A stretch of 64,000 nt of DNA, from positions 28,497,351-28,561,350 of the forward strand of contig OX387604.1 in assembly GCA_947568835.1 (NCBI GenBank). The letters are read 5' to 3'. Shown here one piece after another: positions 46,559-56,195 of this stretch. The position numbers and the translations under genes are program-made. This stretch comes from Protonemura montana (taxonomy: Eukaryota > Arthropoda > Insecta > Plecoptera > Nemouridae). The first letter of the stretch is position 1, and each line of letters opens with the position of its first letter. The notes under the pieces were generated by a model, which was not told the DNA's origin, did not search any database, and saw only the letters and a program-made list of their open reading frames with translations.

Positions 46559-47049
46559 CGGACTCGGGAAAAGGGCCAGAACAAATAATTACAAATGGAT
46601 TAAAAGCTGAGTAAATGACACTGCCAGAAATGACATAATAAATTAAATGCATCGAGATGACGAGAAGTAAGAAAGATAATTAAATAAATACGGTATTTTC
46701 TTTGTCTCGTTTGCCCTGTACTTTCCTTTCTACTTTCACGCGCATATTCCCGTGAAATTTCTAACACAAAATAAACAGGCAGTTATTTACATAAAGGAGG
46801 CATATCTTTGGACAACTGCGAAGACTGGATACAATTTTTGCACGATTTAGCGATTTATTTAATTAATTTAGCGTTTGCTTAAGTCACTTAAACTCATTAA
46901 ATAACGTGCCATTTTTCGGAAATGTAAATAATGGTAAGGAAAATTCTGTTCTCTCTTTCGAAAGCGAACTGTCAAACTTGCATGTTGGGGAACTGTATCG
47001 TAAGCCAAAACTTGCACACTTTCCGAGCGTCGGGTCTGCACCCTCCTCT
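46559..47049. other. Unique AT-rich stretch, nothing recognised
   Basis: No supported feature. Confidence 0.45.
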
Positions 47050-47078
47050 CCCCCCCCCCCCCCCCCCCACCCCACCCC
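47050..47078. repeat. C19 run followed by CACCCC steps
   Basis: Nineteen C (47050-47068), then ACCCCACCCCCC. Three overlapping open frames across it are proline-rich shadows. Confidence 0.85.
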
Positions 47079-47422
47079 CCTCAATTGCCTTTCCCTTCCT
47101 AATTCTCTCGAATTCTCTTTAGTTCCTCTCCACACAAAGAGCTCCCAAAACTGAGCCCCAATTTTTAATCAGTCCGTGCAACACTGAATTCCCTAATGAA
47201 CAATTTTCACAAGAGTTACACTCGATGTTCGCAACTATTTAAAAAAAAAAAGTTTGTTAATTATCAGGATGGACTATAACTTCCAAAAATATTAATTTTA
47301 ATTAAAATACCGTAAAATAATCTGAGTACAATTTCATATAACCATCATAAAATTGAAAAAGTGCTTTTAGCACGTTTTCTTTATTGATAAATAAAATTAG
47401 TTCTAACAAGCATTTTTTCCCT
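47079..47422. other. Unique AT-rich stretch, nothing recognised
   Basis: No supported feature. Confidence 0.45.
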
Positions 47423-48111
47423 GTGAGGCTAGTTCAGTGCTGGCATATGTGAGGTTAGTTCAGTGCTGGCATATGTGAGGCTAGTTCAGTGCTGGCATAT
47501 GTGAGGTTAGTTCAGTGCTGGCATATGTGAGGCTAGTTCAGTGCTGGCATATGTGAGGTTAGTTCAGTGCTGGCATATGTGAGGCTAGTTCAGTGCTGGC
47601 ATATGTGAGGCTAGTTCAGTGCTGGCATATGTGAGGCTAGTTCAGTGCTGGCATATGTGAGGCTAGTTCAGTGCTGGCATATGTGAGGCTAGTTCAGTGC
47701 TGGCATATGTGAGGCTAGTTCAGTGCTGGCATATGTGAGGTTAGTTCAGTGCTGGCATATGTGAGGCTAGTTCAGTGCTGGCATATGTGAGGTTAGTTCA
47801 GTGCTGGCATATGTGAGGCTAGTTCAGTGCTGGCATATGTGAGGTTAGTTCAGTGCTGGCATATGTGAGGCTAGTTCAGTGCTGGCATATGTGAGGTTAG
47901 TTCAGTGCTGGCATATGTGAGGTTAGTTCAGTACTGACATATGTGAGGCTAGTTCAGTGCTGGCATATGTGAGGCTAGTTCAGTGCTGGCATATGTGAGG
48001 TTAGTTCAGTGCTGGCATATGTGAGGCTAGTTCAGTGCTGGCATATGTGAGGTTAGTTCAGTGCTGGCATATGTGAGGCTAGTTCAGTGCTGGCATATGT
48101 GAGGCTAGTTC
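47423..48111. repeat. 26-bp minisatellite, about 26.5 copies, two variants
   Basis: The unit starts GTGAGGCTAGTTCAGTGCTG. The units differ almost only at one site (GAGGCTAG or GAGGTTAG). Long stretches alternate C and T, which points to a 52-bp dimer as the unit of copying, interrupted by runs of C-type monomers in the middle. One unit near 47935 has two extra changes (GTACTGACAT). Confidence 0.96.
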
Positions 48112-48308
48112 TGAACACTGTGTTAGGTTAATCACATCATTGTGCCCTACATACGCTACTTGGTGACTTTTCCAGTCACAAATATATACAAATAAAAAGG
48201 AAATAATTAAATCGATTTACCATTGAAAGTCTGAGAGACTCAAAAAGTGGTATCACAAGCAACAGTTGCTGAGCGATCATATTCATCTTCCAAACCATTC
48301 CTTATATT

Positions 48309-48362
48309 GTTGTCATGGCAACAGCTTTGTTGTCATGGCAATAGCTTTGTTGCCATGACAAC
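48309..48362. promoter_or_regulatory. Three RFX/X-box-like motifs at 20-bp spacing
   Basis: GTTGTCATGGCAAC (48309-48322), GTTGTCATGGCAAT (48329-48342) and GTTGCCATGACAAC (48349-48362) each fit the X-box form GTNRCC-N0-3-RGYAAC with one or two mismatches. The third is the reverse complement of the first. X-boxes are bound by RFX factors and mark ciliary gene promoters in animals (family knowledge). Whether a gene start is nearby is unknown; the closest coding candidate is 3 kb to the right. A 20-bp repeat that happens to be palindromic is the alternative. Confidence 0.45.
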
Positions 48363-48548
48363 AGCTTCAAACGCTGAGCTTTGACACGTCATAGCGCTCT
48401 CTGAAATTATCACAATTGAAAACTACTCCGGTTTCCACGATTCAGAATCGATGCTTAATTTATTTGCCAATTTTTCAAATAATTTTGTAATTAAAACATT
48501 AACTACAAATTCTTATAAAACAAAAACTATTTTAACTGGGGTTTGAAT

Positions 48549-48846
48549 CACAAGGATCGTTCACAAGGATCGTTCACAAGGATCGTTCACAAGGATCGTT
48601 CACAAGGATCGTTCACAAGGATCGTTCACAAGGATCGTTCACAAGGATCGTTCACAAGGATCGTTCACAAGGATCGTTCACAAGGATCGTTCACAAGGAT
48701 CGTTCACAAGGATCGTTCACAAGGATCGTTCACAAGGATCGTTCACAAGGATCGTTCACAAGGATCGTTCACAAGGATCGTTCACAAGGATCGTTCACAA
48801 GGATCGTTCACAAGGATCGTTCACAAGGATCGTTCACAAGGATCGA
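48549..48846. repeat. 13-bp minisatellite, about 23 identical copies
   Basis: The unit CACAAGGATCGTT appears unchanged in every copy. The array ends in a palindrome (48834-48855). The frame at 48543-48941 translates as a perfectly repeated 13-residue peptide and is a shadow. Confidence 0.96.
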
Positions 48847-48855
48847 TCCTTGTGA
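48834..48855. repeat. 22-bp perfect palindrome at the array end
   Basis: TCACAAGGATC is followed directly by GATCCTTGTGA. The left half is the last repeat unit and the right half is its reverse complement, so the array seems to turn back on itself at its right boundary. Confidence 0.9.
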
Positions 48856-48856
48856 T

Positions 48857-49464
48857 CGCAGCATTAAGCCCCAGTGGAGGCGAGATAAAACATTGTAAGC
48901 ATTGTAAACAATCTTCAATCAACTGGAAAGCAATCAACTAATTGTACCTTTGAATTGTAGAGAAGTACTTTGTCTATCAGTAAGCGGACAATGCTTCCGA
49001 ACAAAATAATTAATCCTTTAATTCTCCGATTAAAGTCCTCCACCGAGTCGTCACCCCACCGGACATTTTTGGTGAGTTCAGATTTACCATTAATTAGTCT
49101 AAAATAATCAATCCAATTCCCAATAAATTCCGAAATCAAACTCACTCATTTCAATAATTTCTTCAACAAAGATTCGATGGTCGATAGCAAAATGGGATTA
49201 TAAAAGCGAGTGATAGTAGAGATCCACTAGTACGATCGTGTAATCATAGTTATCAGCGCTTGGAAATCACTCGCACGGAAATACCTTTGATAACATATAT
49301 CGTAAAAACAATTGGAACAAATGAAATACCCTTTATTCTTGTTCCTACAAACAAATTTTTTGCTCTCATGTGAAAGAGAGCTTTTTACACATTTTTATTA
49401 ATGGGGCAGTGGCCGGCAAAGAGGTGGCAGCGGGTGGCAGCGGTGTGGGCTGATGGTATGGGTT
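48857..49464. other. Unique AT-rich stretch, nothing recognised
   Basis: No supported feature. Confidence 0.45.
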
Positions 49465-49573
49465 GGGGGGGGGGGGGGCTTGAGGTGGGTATCGGAAATA
49501 GTCCAAACTACAATCTTTCTAAGTCCGATCTGGCAAATAGAATTTGGGGTTTTTTTTTTGTTGGGGGGGGGGG
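49465..49573 (+). repeat. G14 and G11 runs
   Basis: Two G tracts (49465-49478 and 49563-49573); the second follows a T run. Confidence 0.85.
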
Positions 49574-49774
49574 TAATACAATTCCAAGCCCTGTTTTATT
49601 GTACCTGGGCATGTTACGAACAAATCCTGTATCAAACGCAAGAAGCATGCTACGAACGAACAACCATGCAGTTTGGTGCAAAAAAAAGTGAAAATGATGA
49701 AAATAATAGGCAACATTTAGCCCAAGAGAATGAAAACACCTTGAAACGAATATAACATTAGAATATGGTTGATG

Positions 49775-49838
49775 TTTAGTGTGGTTTAGTGTGGTTTAGT
49801 GTGGTTTAGTGTGGTTTAGTGTGGTTTAGTGTGGTTTA
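49775..49838. repeat. 10-bp minisatellite, 6 copies, no indels
   Basis: The unit TTTAGTGTGG is repeated without change. Confidence 0.9.
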
Positions 49839-51619
49839 ATATGTGTTTATGCAGAGAGGAACTCGATTCATATTGATATCTGAATTAGCCTCTAGCGTCG
49901 TAGGTTATGGACCATCTCTGCATTTCAGGATGGGGCCGTGCTCCACATTTCCGTGGCACAAATTCTGCTTGTGCAAGTCCCGTGCATCTCGATATCATAA
50001 ATCCACACGAGCGCAGTTTATCTTGCTTGAACAACCTCAGAGAGACAGAAAAATGCATGAGAATTCGGTGTATAGCGCGGTTTAATTGCTAAGCTAGAGT
50101 CGGTCTCTGTGTTCGAGCTAAATGTGGTTGCTTTTCACGCGTTGGCACGGTCTATGGTTGGAATAAAACAGAATCTTGCGTTCACTTATTCAAAACTCTG
50201 CTCTTGATTAGAATTTCACGAGCAAATCCGGCACCTCCACCAACAGGGCTGACAAATTGAGAAATGTCTTCATGATCTACTCTCAACATCTTAAAAGTTC
50301 GGAAGTCGTTACGAAAAAAAACCGCAAAAATGGTGCTCGCATCTCGTTTCTTGACTATTGATTTAAATTTCTAGAGGCCAGCCTATTTGCTCGAGAGCAT
50401 ACGACGTAGATTGCAAGGTGTACAAGTAATACAATGTAGGCATGGAGGAGACATTCGCAGAGAAGCCGACACAGTTTTCCACTCCAAACATTGATAATAA
50501 TTGTCTGGTGCGGCAATTTAGTTTCATGTGTGATGAAATACAACGATATTAAATCTACAGATGTCTCTGGTAGAGACATTCCTGAGAGTGCTCTCCACCT
50601 ATACATAACGTTGGTATAGTAACACAGAGCCATTAGCCTAGTTGCAGAAACTGCATCCACAGAGTACGTCGTTAAGCCCTTAAGCAAACCAAAAGAAATA
50701 GATTATATCAACAAAATATTCCTCCCAAAATGACCAGTTTTTGCTACTTTTATTTTTTCCGACAACGTTACTAATTAACTCCGGCCAGCGATTTTAAACT
50801 TGAGCCTAATATCAAACTTTATTTCTCAATAAAGGTGTGCAAAAGCTTTACACTACCGAGAATAAATCCATATTTGCACTCATGGGAGATGGGTGTTGTG
50901 TGATCCAACCATGTAGTATAGATATCCACCTACGTACCAGCGGCTGCCCGCCATCAAGATTAGGTATGAGCTGGGTCATGAATTCTTATCGACTTCCTTG
51001 TCAACTTCCTTGCTATTAGTGAAATGCATAAGTTTGACGCCTTTATTAACCATCCGTTAGCGTGCGCTGATACTTCCGGTTCTCGAACTGGATCCACAGT
51101 TGCAATCCGAGCCTCTTCTCTCGAGGTGCTCTAGCAAATCTGAATACCAAAAACCGTTGTGCTTCTGACTTGATCGTCAGTGTCACCATTCAAGAGTCTA
51201 GAGTCGACCGAAAAGTTATTTGAATTAACGGAGGGATCAACGGCTAAAATAGCACAGTTATACGATGCCTCTGAATCGTTCATCTTTAGTATTTTCAGTT
51301 TAAATCCTGATTACATTTAACAAGGTGTGTAGTGTTAAGGGAGATCCGTTTGAAAAGACGAATGTCTATCTTGGTGCCAACGAGAGGAAGTGATGCGTAC
51401 AAATATCAGAAATTGACTTCTATCTACATCAGTTTTCCCGGATGGAAATGGGCCAAAAATGTCCACCAAACAACGCTAATAACTATGTCTTTTTACTAAA
51501 CTATCTTTTTTTCTACCTCGCTGAGAAATGGATAGCCGTAAAATAAAGTATGATCGAACAAAAATAACATAACAAGTATAATAAGACAGCGAATAAGACT
51601 GAGCATAACTTCATTCGAA
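49839..51619. other. Unique stretch downstream of the minus-strand exon candidate
   Basis: If the gene on the minus strand at 51.6-51.9 kb is real, this would be its first intron. A 110-codon minus frame (50355-50687) is open but lacks an ATG at its start and a recognised domain. Confidence 0.35.
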
Positions 51620-51625
51620 ACTTAC

Positions 51626-51852
51626 ATGTCGTCTGCAAGTGGCTGTACGAGGCATCCATTAGAATGCGTCGAATGTACAGTTGATTTGAGATCTTCAGGC
51701 GGTGGCGGCGGTGGCTTGCTGTAGGGGTGAGGGTGCGTGTTGTTGTTGTTATTGTTGTGATGATGCACTATGATGCTCACTTTATTCGCATTGTTATCCG
51801 TACCACTCTGCGGCGAGATCTTGCCCGCCAGAGCATTTAAACTATGCAACAT
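51626..51852 (-). CDS. Probable first coding exon of an unidentified gene
   Basis: The ATG at 51852 has purine at -3 (GACATG), with an in-frame TAA two codons upstream, so the start is well bounded. The 75 full codons read MLHSLNALAGKISPQSGTDN, then a VSIIV stretch, His3-Asn6, a Pro6 run and a final QPLADD. The exon ends GACAT and is followed directly by GTAAGT (51625-51620), a consensus 5' splice donor, in phase 2; without splicing, translation would stop two bases later. Low-complexity His/Asn/Pro tracts are common in the disordered N-termini of animal regulatory proteins, but I recognise no family. The next exon was not found. Chance ORF plus chance donor remains possible. Confidence 0.45.
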
Positions 51853-52142
51853 GTCAACTTAATAGAACCACGTTTTGTTCACACTGAATACAACAGCTTT
51901 GTTCTTTGCTTGCCGATTTGATCACAATTATTTTATAATAACTTATAAATCCACTGAATGGAATCGAAAAGTCGTGTTATTATTCTTCACTGAATAATGA
52001 CGATGTTTTAGAAGTGACGAACTAGCGCTTGATACGATTGAACTTGTGATGGAGCTGATACGACCCGTTCAGTACTGCTCTGTACGAACAACTGGGTACT
52101 GGATGCTCAGCGCTGCTGGCGCTGCTGGCGCTGCTGGCGCCG

Positions 52143-52379
52143 ATGATAACAAGCCAGCCAGAAGGTGTTCAGATGTTGCTAGATTACCCCCCACCCTGTC
52201 AAGCTGATGCTCATGTATTGGCTGATACCAATGGGAAGTGTCGTTGCCGCGTGACAGACTTGAGACTTGGGTGTGTAACAATTATAGGCCAATCATGTTG
52301 CTATAATGATCTCGAATTCGTCCGTCAGTGCACAACGAACGCTCCCGGGAGAGAAGAGATACAAATAATCACTCATTGA
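52143..52379 (+). CDS. Unrecognised 78-residue ATG open frame, Cys-containing
   Basis: ATG at 52143 to TGA at 52377. The product has seven cysteines (CRCRV, QSCC among them) and no repeat bias. It starts right after GCTGCTGGC triplets, about 290 bp from the start of the minus-strand exon and in the opposite direction, so a divergent promoter could be imagined. The minus strand is open here too (52069-52281). No domain or splice evidence was found. Confidence 0.15.
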   Translation: MITSQPEGVQMLLDYPPPCQADAHVLADTNGKCRCRVTDLRLGCVTIIGQSCCYNDLEFVRQCTTNAPGREEIQIITH

Positions 52380-52688
52380 AGATATTTTCTATGTGTCCAG
52401 TTCAGGGTGAATTTTCTTCGCCTAAGCTTTTATAAACGATCTGAAAAATGAGCACTTGTTAGTAGTAGGTACGTAAACAGTGCATCGAACGATGCACCAA
52501 TCGTTACCTAATTGATTGTTGGCGGGTGAAGCGGGCGCATTTCGGGCACACGATCGCACATTACTGTCGAGTTTCGATGTACTACCTACCAACTGCTTTC
52601 CAAGCAAAGGAAATTTACTGAAGGAAAGTTTTATCAGCACAGCTTTTCCACTACACGGGGAATACAATGGAAATATGATATCGTTTCA

Positions 52689-52889
52689 GACGTTTTCCAA
52701 GCTTACGAAGGCAACATGAGAATCTACTGAGAGAATTTCACCCTCGCAAGAATCTTTCCTCACAAGCCCCACATGGATCAGAGCACACTGCCAACGTGTA
52801 CCAACAAGCACAATATGGTTCCGCCAAGATAGAGTATTGGAAATAAAACCTCTGCCCAATAATATTTCAACGTAGTCGTCGTTACGCAT
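52689..52889 (-). CDS. Unrecognised 66-residue ATG open frame
   Basis: ATG at 52889 with A at -3. Composition is globular (starts MRNDDYVEILLGRGFISNTL). No family is recognised and no donor of quality lies before the stop. A plus-strand frame across the same DNA, behind a TTTCAG acceptor at about 52688, is equally protein-like (RQHENLLREFHPRKNLSSQA), so strand and reality are undecided. Confidence 0.13.
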
Positions 52890-53031
52890 AATATTATAAG
52901 AGTTGAAGGTAGAACTAGGCCAGGTAAAAATGACAAACTTGCTGCCTCACTGTTTACTCTCCTTATCGTGTAGCCTTCTCTCTTCTAACTCATTACACCT
53001 GTTATCTCTTACCCTTGTCACTTGTTATCAG

Positions 53032-53285
53032 ATGACAATCGGGCATACACTCGTTCCAAAGACGAACTAGCAACCATGATTAAAATTCCTCTCTCGTCTA
53101 AATCAGAAGCTCCTCTAGTAACAAGTGGACGTTTTACTAGGCGGCAAGAATCCACCCGCGACAGCATGCCGTCTTTTCTGCAAGCCACCTCATTACGAAT
53201 TACGCTTAACTGGCCCAACACATTCCATCTGTTAATTGGTGAAATACACTTGAAATGTAAACACAGAACTCACGATCAACAGTAG
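53032..53285 (+). CDS. Candidate 3' coding exon behind a strong splice acceptor
   Basis: The 50 bases before 53032 are rich in pyrimidines, include a CTAAC branch-like site near 52986, and end TGTTATCAG. The frame starting at 53034 runs 83 codons to TAG at 53283 (begins DNRAYTRSKDELATMIKIPL and includes RFTRRQESTRDSMPSFL). Composition is balanced, without repeats. The family is not recognised. The upstream exon is not identified; a frame at 52516-52719 and the one ending near 52860 are possible neighbours on this strand. The opposite strand is open across much of the same interval, so this is a moderate guess. Confidence 0.3.
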
Positions 53286-53839
53286 AACAAAACTACAATT
53301 AACGAGTACCCATTAATATAGAGTTATATCAGTTATATCAAATTTCACGCATGGCATTTCATGTTGCCTTTTTCAAGCATCTACCTAACAGATTTTGTCT
53401 GATATGGATGTCGGTTGACATCCAATTGATTTAAAACAATTAACCGAATGGCAGAGAACCGCTAGGTAATGTGTAAATGGTGCATGTGGCTAGTACGCTA
53501 CTGAATTTAGCTGACGAGTGCTATGCTATTGTCCATGACCACCGCATTCTATTTCTGCGACCGACAAAACCTAAAGTTTTGTGGGTTAATTCAAGTTAGG
53601 AAAGGGCGAAGCGTTTCCACCAACGTTCCTACACATAGAAGACTAGCGAACGTAGGAACTTAAGTGTTCTTCAGTAAATAAAACGGATGTGACACCGAAG
53701 GAAAAAATTGAGCGTAAGTATATAGTTTTGATTTGATTGTCGGATCTTGTCTGGAAATAAAGGGGAGTCAGGCAAGGTCGGAGCTCGACGACGCGACACC
53801 ACGAGACTGAGATATCTAGTAAATCACCCTGATAAGAGC

Positions 53840-53935
53840 AAGACAGAGGCGTCGCCGTCGCCGTCGCCGTCGCCGCCGGTTTGCACCCGGGCTGATGGTG
53901 CACCCTCGACTCGTCGTCTTGTCTTGTCTCGCTTC
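53840..53935. repeat. CpG-rich patch with GTCGCC repeats
   Basis: GTCGCC is repeated four times near 53850-53875 and followed by GC-rich DNA. It reads (Arg)n on minus or Ser-Pro on plus. It may belong to a CpG-rich 5' region. Confidence 0.45.
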
Positions 53936-54289
53936 AGCATTCTCCCTACTCAGCTTTACTAGAGACCACCTGAACTGCAACGCGTCGTCTAGATCTAAGT
54001 CTAGATCTAAGTCTAACACACGAGGCATTCATAACCACAATATCAAGTCAAAGATATCGCTGCTGCAGTGCAAGTTATTGCGACATTTTATAGGCATGAC
54101 TACGCTGAAATATGTCATGGCGTGGAATGAGTCAGCTTCGTGTAATTTCTATTTCAATACGCAGTCATTAAATTTAAATTATGGAGTATTTTAAAATTGC
54201 AATCTTGTGGTATGGCTCGTGGAGTTAAGATTGGTTTGTATGGGTAAGATCACTTATACGAGGTTTTATTGATATTTTCTGAACTTTGC

Positions 54290-54562
54290 ATGGAAAGCTG
54301 TAAAAATGTCGGTGATGACGTAAAGGAAATACCTGTGGTACGATTTTTGATGAGCTGGTACGAAAAACTCGAAAGTATTTTGCTAAAGTTCACTAAAATT
54401 GTAGGCACATTTAATCGGTGTCTCGACTGCAAAGTGATGATTGACAGTGAATTAACAAAAAAGAAACTAAATCTTATTTCTCCGATATGTCCTTGCGATC
54501 GGCACAAATCTGTGAATAATATTACTCACAAATATATTCGCCAAGTTTCCACGGATAATTGA
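54290..54562 (+). CDS. Unrecognised 90-residue ATG open frame with CxxC and CxC motifs
   Basis: ATG at 54290 (stop-free from 54248), TGA at 54560. The product starts MESCKNVGDDVKEIPVVRFL, has a helical middle with charged residues, and then NRCLDCKVMID and ICPCDRHKS, a C-x2-C plus C-x-C-x2-H spacing that could bind a metal. No known domain is recognised. The opposite strand is also open (54250-54507). There are no clear splice sites. It could be a small gene, an exon or chance. Confidence 0.22.
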   Translation: MESCKNVGDDVKEIPVVRFLMSWYEKLESILLKFTKIVGTFNRCLDCKVMIDSELTKKKLNLISPICPCDRHKSVNNITHKYIRQVSTDN

Positions 54563-54905
54563 AACACAACAATCACGTGGTCGACAGATCCTGAACAGTG
54601 AGTGATTGTTTGGTATGCAATAATGCACGATATTAACTAAACCAGGAACAGAAGCAATGAATAAACCTAGCACGTGGCGCAACAGAATCCAATGTTTTAC
54701 ATTACAAACAACCCAGTGATGTGTGCCATGTGCCCGTCGCTGCGCCTACTATCTAGGCATCCCGCTCAACGCTCAACACTCGCTACGAAACACAAACTCA
54801 AGACATCACCCACTTTTATTCTAGCCAAAAATTCATTTTTTTACCCGTGTATACTTTTTTTTTTGAAAACAAATATCGTATTGAAGGTAAAAATGTTGCA
54901 CCTGA

Positions 54906-55367
54906 ACAGCGAAAAGCTCACTTAATTTCCTCGTGACAACTGACAACACGTATCTAACAAAAAAAGATAAACACCAATTTAAAAAAAGTCCGTTACAATG
55001 TCGAGAATATACCTTAGATCCGTGGTTTACAACATTTCCGAATTCACCGAATAATAATACTAATCGCGTATTTGAAGTATATCGCGTTGAAGTAACCGAG
55101 ACTGAGACCGAGAGCGCGACCGTCCCCCGCGACTCCACAGATGCAACTGATGTGAACCCTCGCTACTTGCCTTTACTAGATTCCACTCGATATTTGTCAG
55201 CAACGCTCGACGCGCCGACAAAACTTGCTAGGAAACGTGGCGTCGGCGTCGGCGTCGGTAGCGTCGACGTCGGTTCGAGCCGGGATTGCGCGCGCTTTGA
55301 AAATCGCGAACGGATATTATACACCGAGAGACACAGCAATTGCAAACCCACAAGACTGAGAGGGTAA
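54906..55367 (+). CDS. Longest non-repetitive open frame: 153 codons, no ATG
   Basis: Stop-free from 54906 to TAA at 55365. It contains no methionine, so it could only be an internal or terminal exon. Composition is varied (CREYTLDPWFTTFPNSPNNN; later a Thr-Glu run and GVGVGVGSVDVGSS). The last third is CpG-rich with GGCGTC repeats. No acceptor of quality was found at the left end and no domain is recognised. Chance opening over GC-rich DNA is a serious alternative. Confidence 0.2.
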   Translation, partial: TAKSSLNFLVTTDNTYLTKKDKHQFKKSPLQCREYTLDPWFTTFPNSPNNNTNRVFEVYRVEVTETETESATVPRDSTDATDVNPRYLPLLDSTRYLSATLDAPTKLARKRGVGVGVGSVDVGSSRDCARFENRERILYTERHSNCKPTRLRG

Positions 55368-55437
55368 CATCTTCTAGTTGAGCAGGCGACAGCATTCCAC
55401 CCACAACATCGCTTGAAGGGTCGAGGGATGCATACAT
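55228..55437 (-). CDS. Unrecognised 69-residue ATG open frame, start in GACATG context
   Basis: ATG at 55437 with G at -3, the same GACATG context as the exon at 51852. It begins MYASLDPSSDVVGGMLSPAQ, then becomes Arg-rich over the GACGCC repeats. If the minus-strand gene at 51.6 kb is real, this could be an alternative upstream start, but no suitable donor was seen. It overlaps the plus-strand 54906-55367 frame. Confidence 0.15.
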   Translation of the reverse strand: MYASLDPSSDVVGGMLSPAQLEDVTLSVLWVCNCCVSRCIISVRDFQSARNPGSNRRRRYRRRRRRHVS

Positions 55438-56018
55438 GTCAGGGGTATTCTTTCTGTCACCAAGCTGTCGAAATTTCGATGGCGAAATTGCATCGTTTTG
55501 CTTATTTCTTTCTTAATTCGCTGGCTCCATTCGCTGAGTACAGACAGAGCAACACTTGAATTTCAACACGCTTCTCATATGTGAAGCCGTGTCAGTTGAC
55601 TGTAGCAGTAAGACCAGCGAATCACCATTTATAAAATAACTAACATTGTAAAGTTTGTAAGACGTCCGAGCGACATCGCGACCTAATTTCAACTGATTCT
55701 TGGCAAGACTGATCTCAAAGGCTATGATAAGTCAATTAAAATAATGTCTAATCTCTTGACTCCTGCGTGGAGGAAATTCCTACACATTAATACTTGCTTT
55801 GTTATTGTTGTGAAGTCGAACTTTGCTCAATATTAGTGTCGATTTACAACTAAACCCATTTATTAAATGTATATACAAAAGAGTGATCAAATCAATGACA
55901 CTCAAATAGAGCTCAGCTAAATGACAATCGTCAATCAGGATTTCAACCAGTCAACCACAATTTCAGCCACAATATTTTCCGGTTTCCCTAAAGTTTTAAG
56001 GATGGATCAATTATTCCT
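55438..56018. other. Unique AT-rich stretch, nothing recognised
   Basis: No supported feature. Confidence 0.45.
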
Positions 56019-56020
56019 CA

Positions 56021-56195
56021 TTGATCGTTCCTAGGATCGTTCCTTGGATCGTTCCTTGGATCGTTCCTTGGATCGTTCCTTGGATCGTTCCTAGGATCGT
56101 TCCTTGGATCGTTCCTAGGATCGTTTCTAGGATCGTTCCTTGGATCGTTCCTTGGATCGTTTCTAGGATCGTTCCTTGGATCATTCCATTGATCC
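56021..56195. repeat. 12-bp minisatellite, about 14.5 copies
   Basis: The unit TTGGATCGTTCC alternates with TAGGATCGTTCC and TAGGATCGTTTC. The core GGATCGTTC is identical to the core of the 13-bp array at 48.5 kb. Confidence 0.95.
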
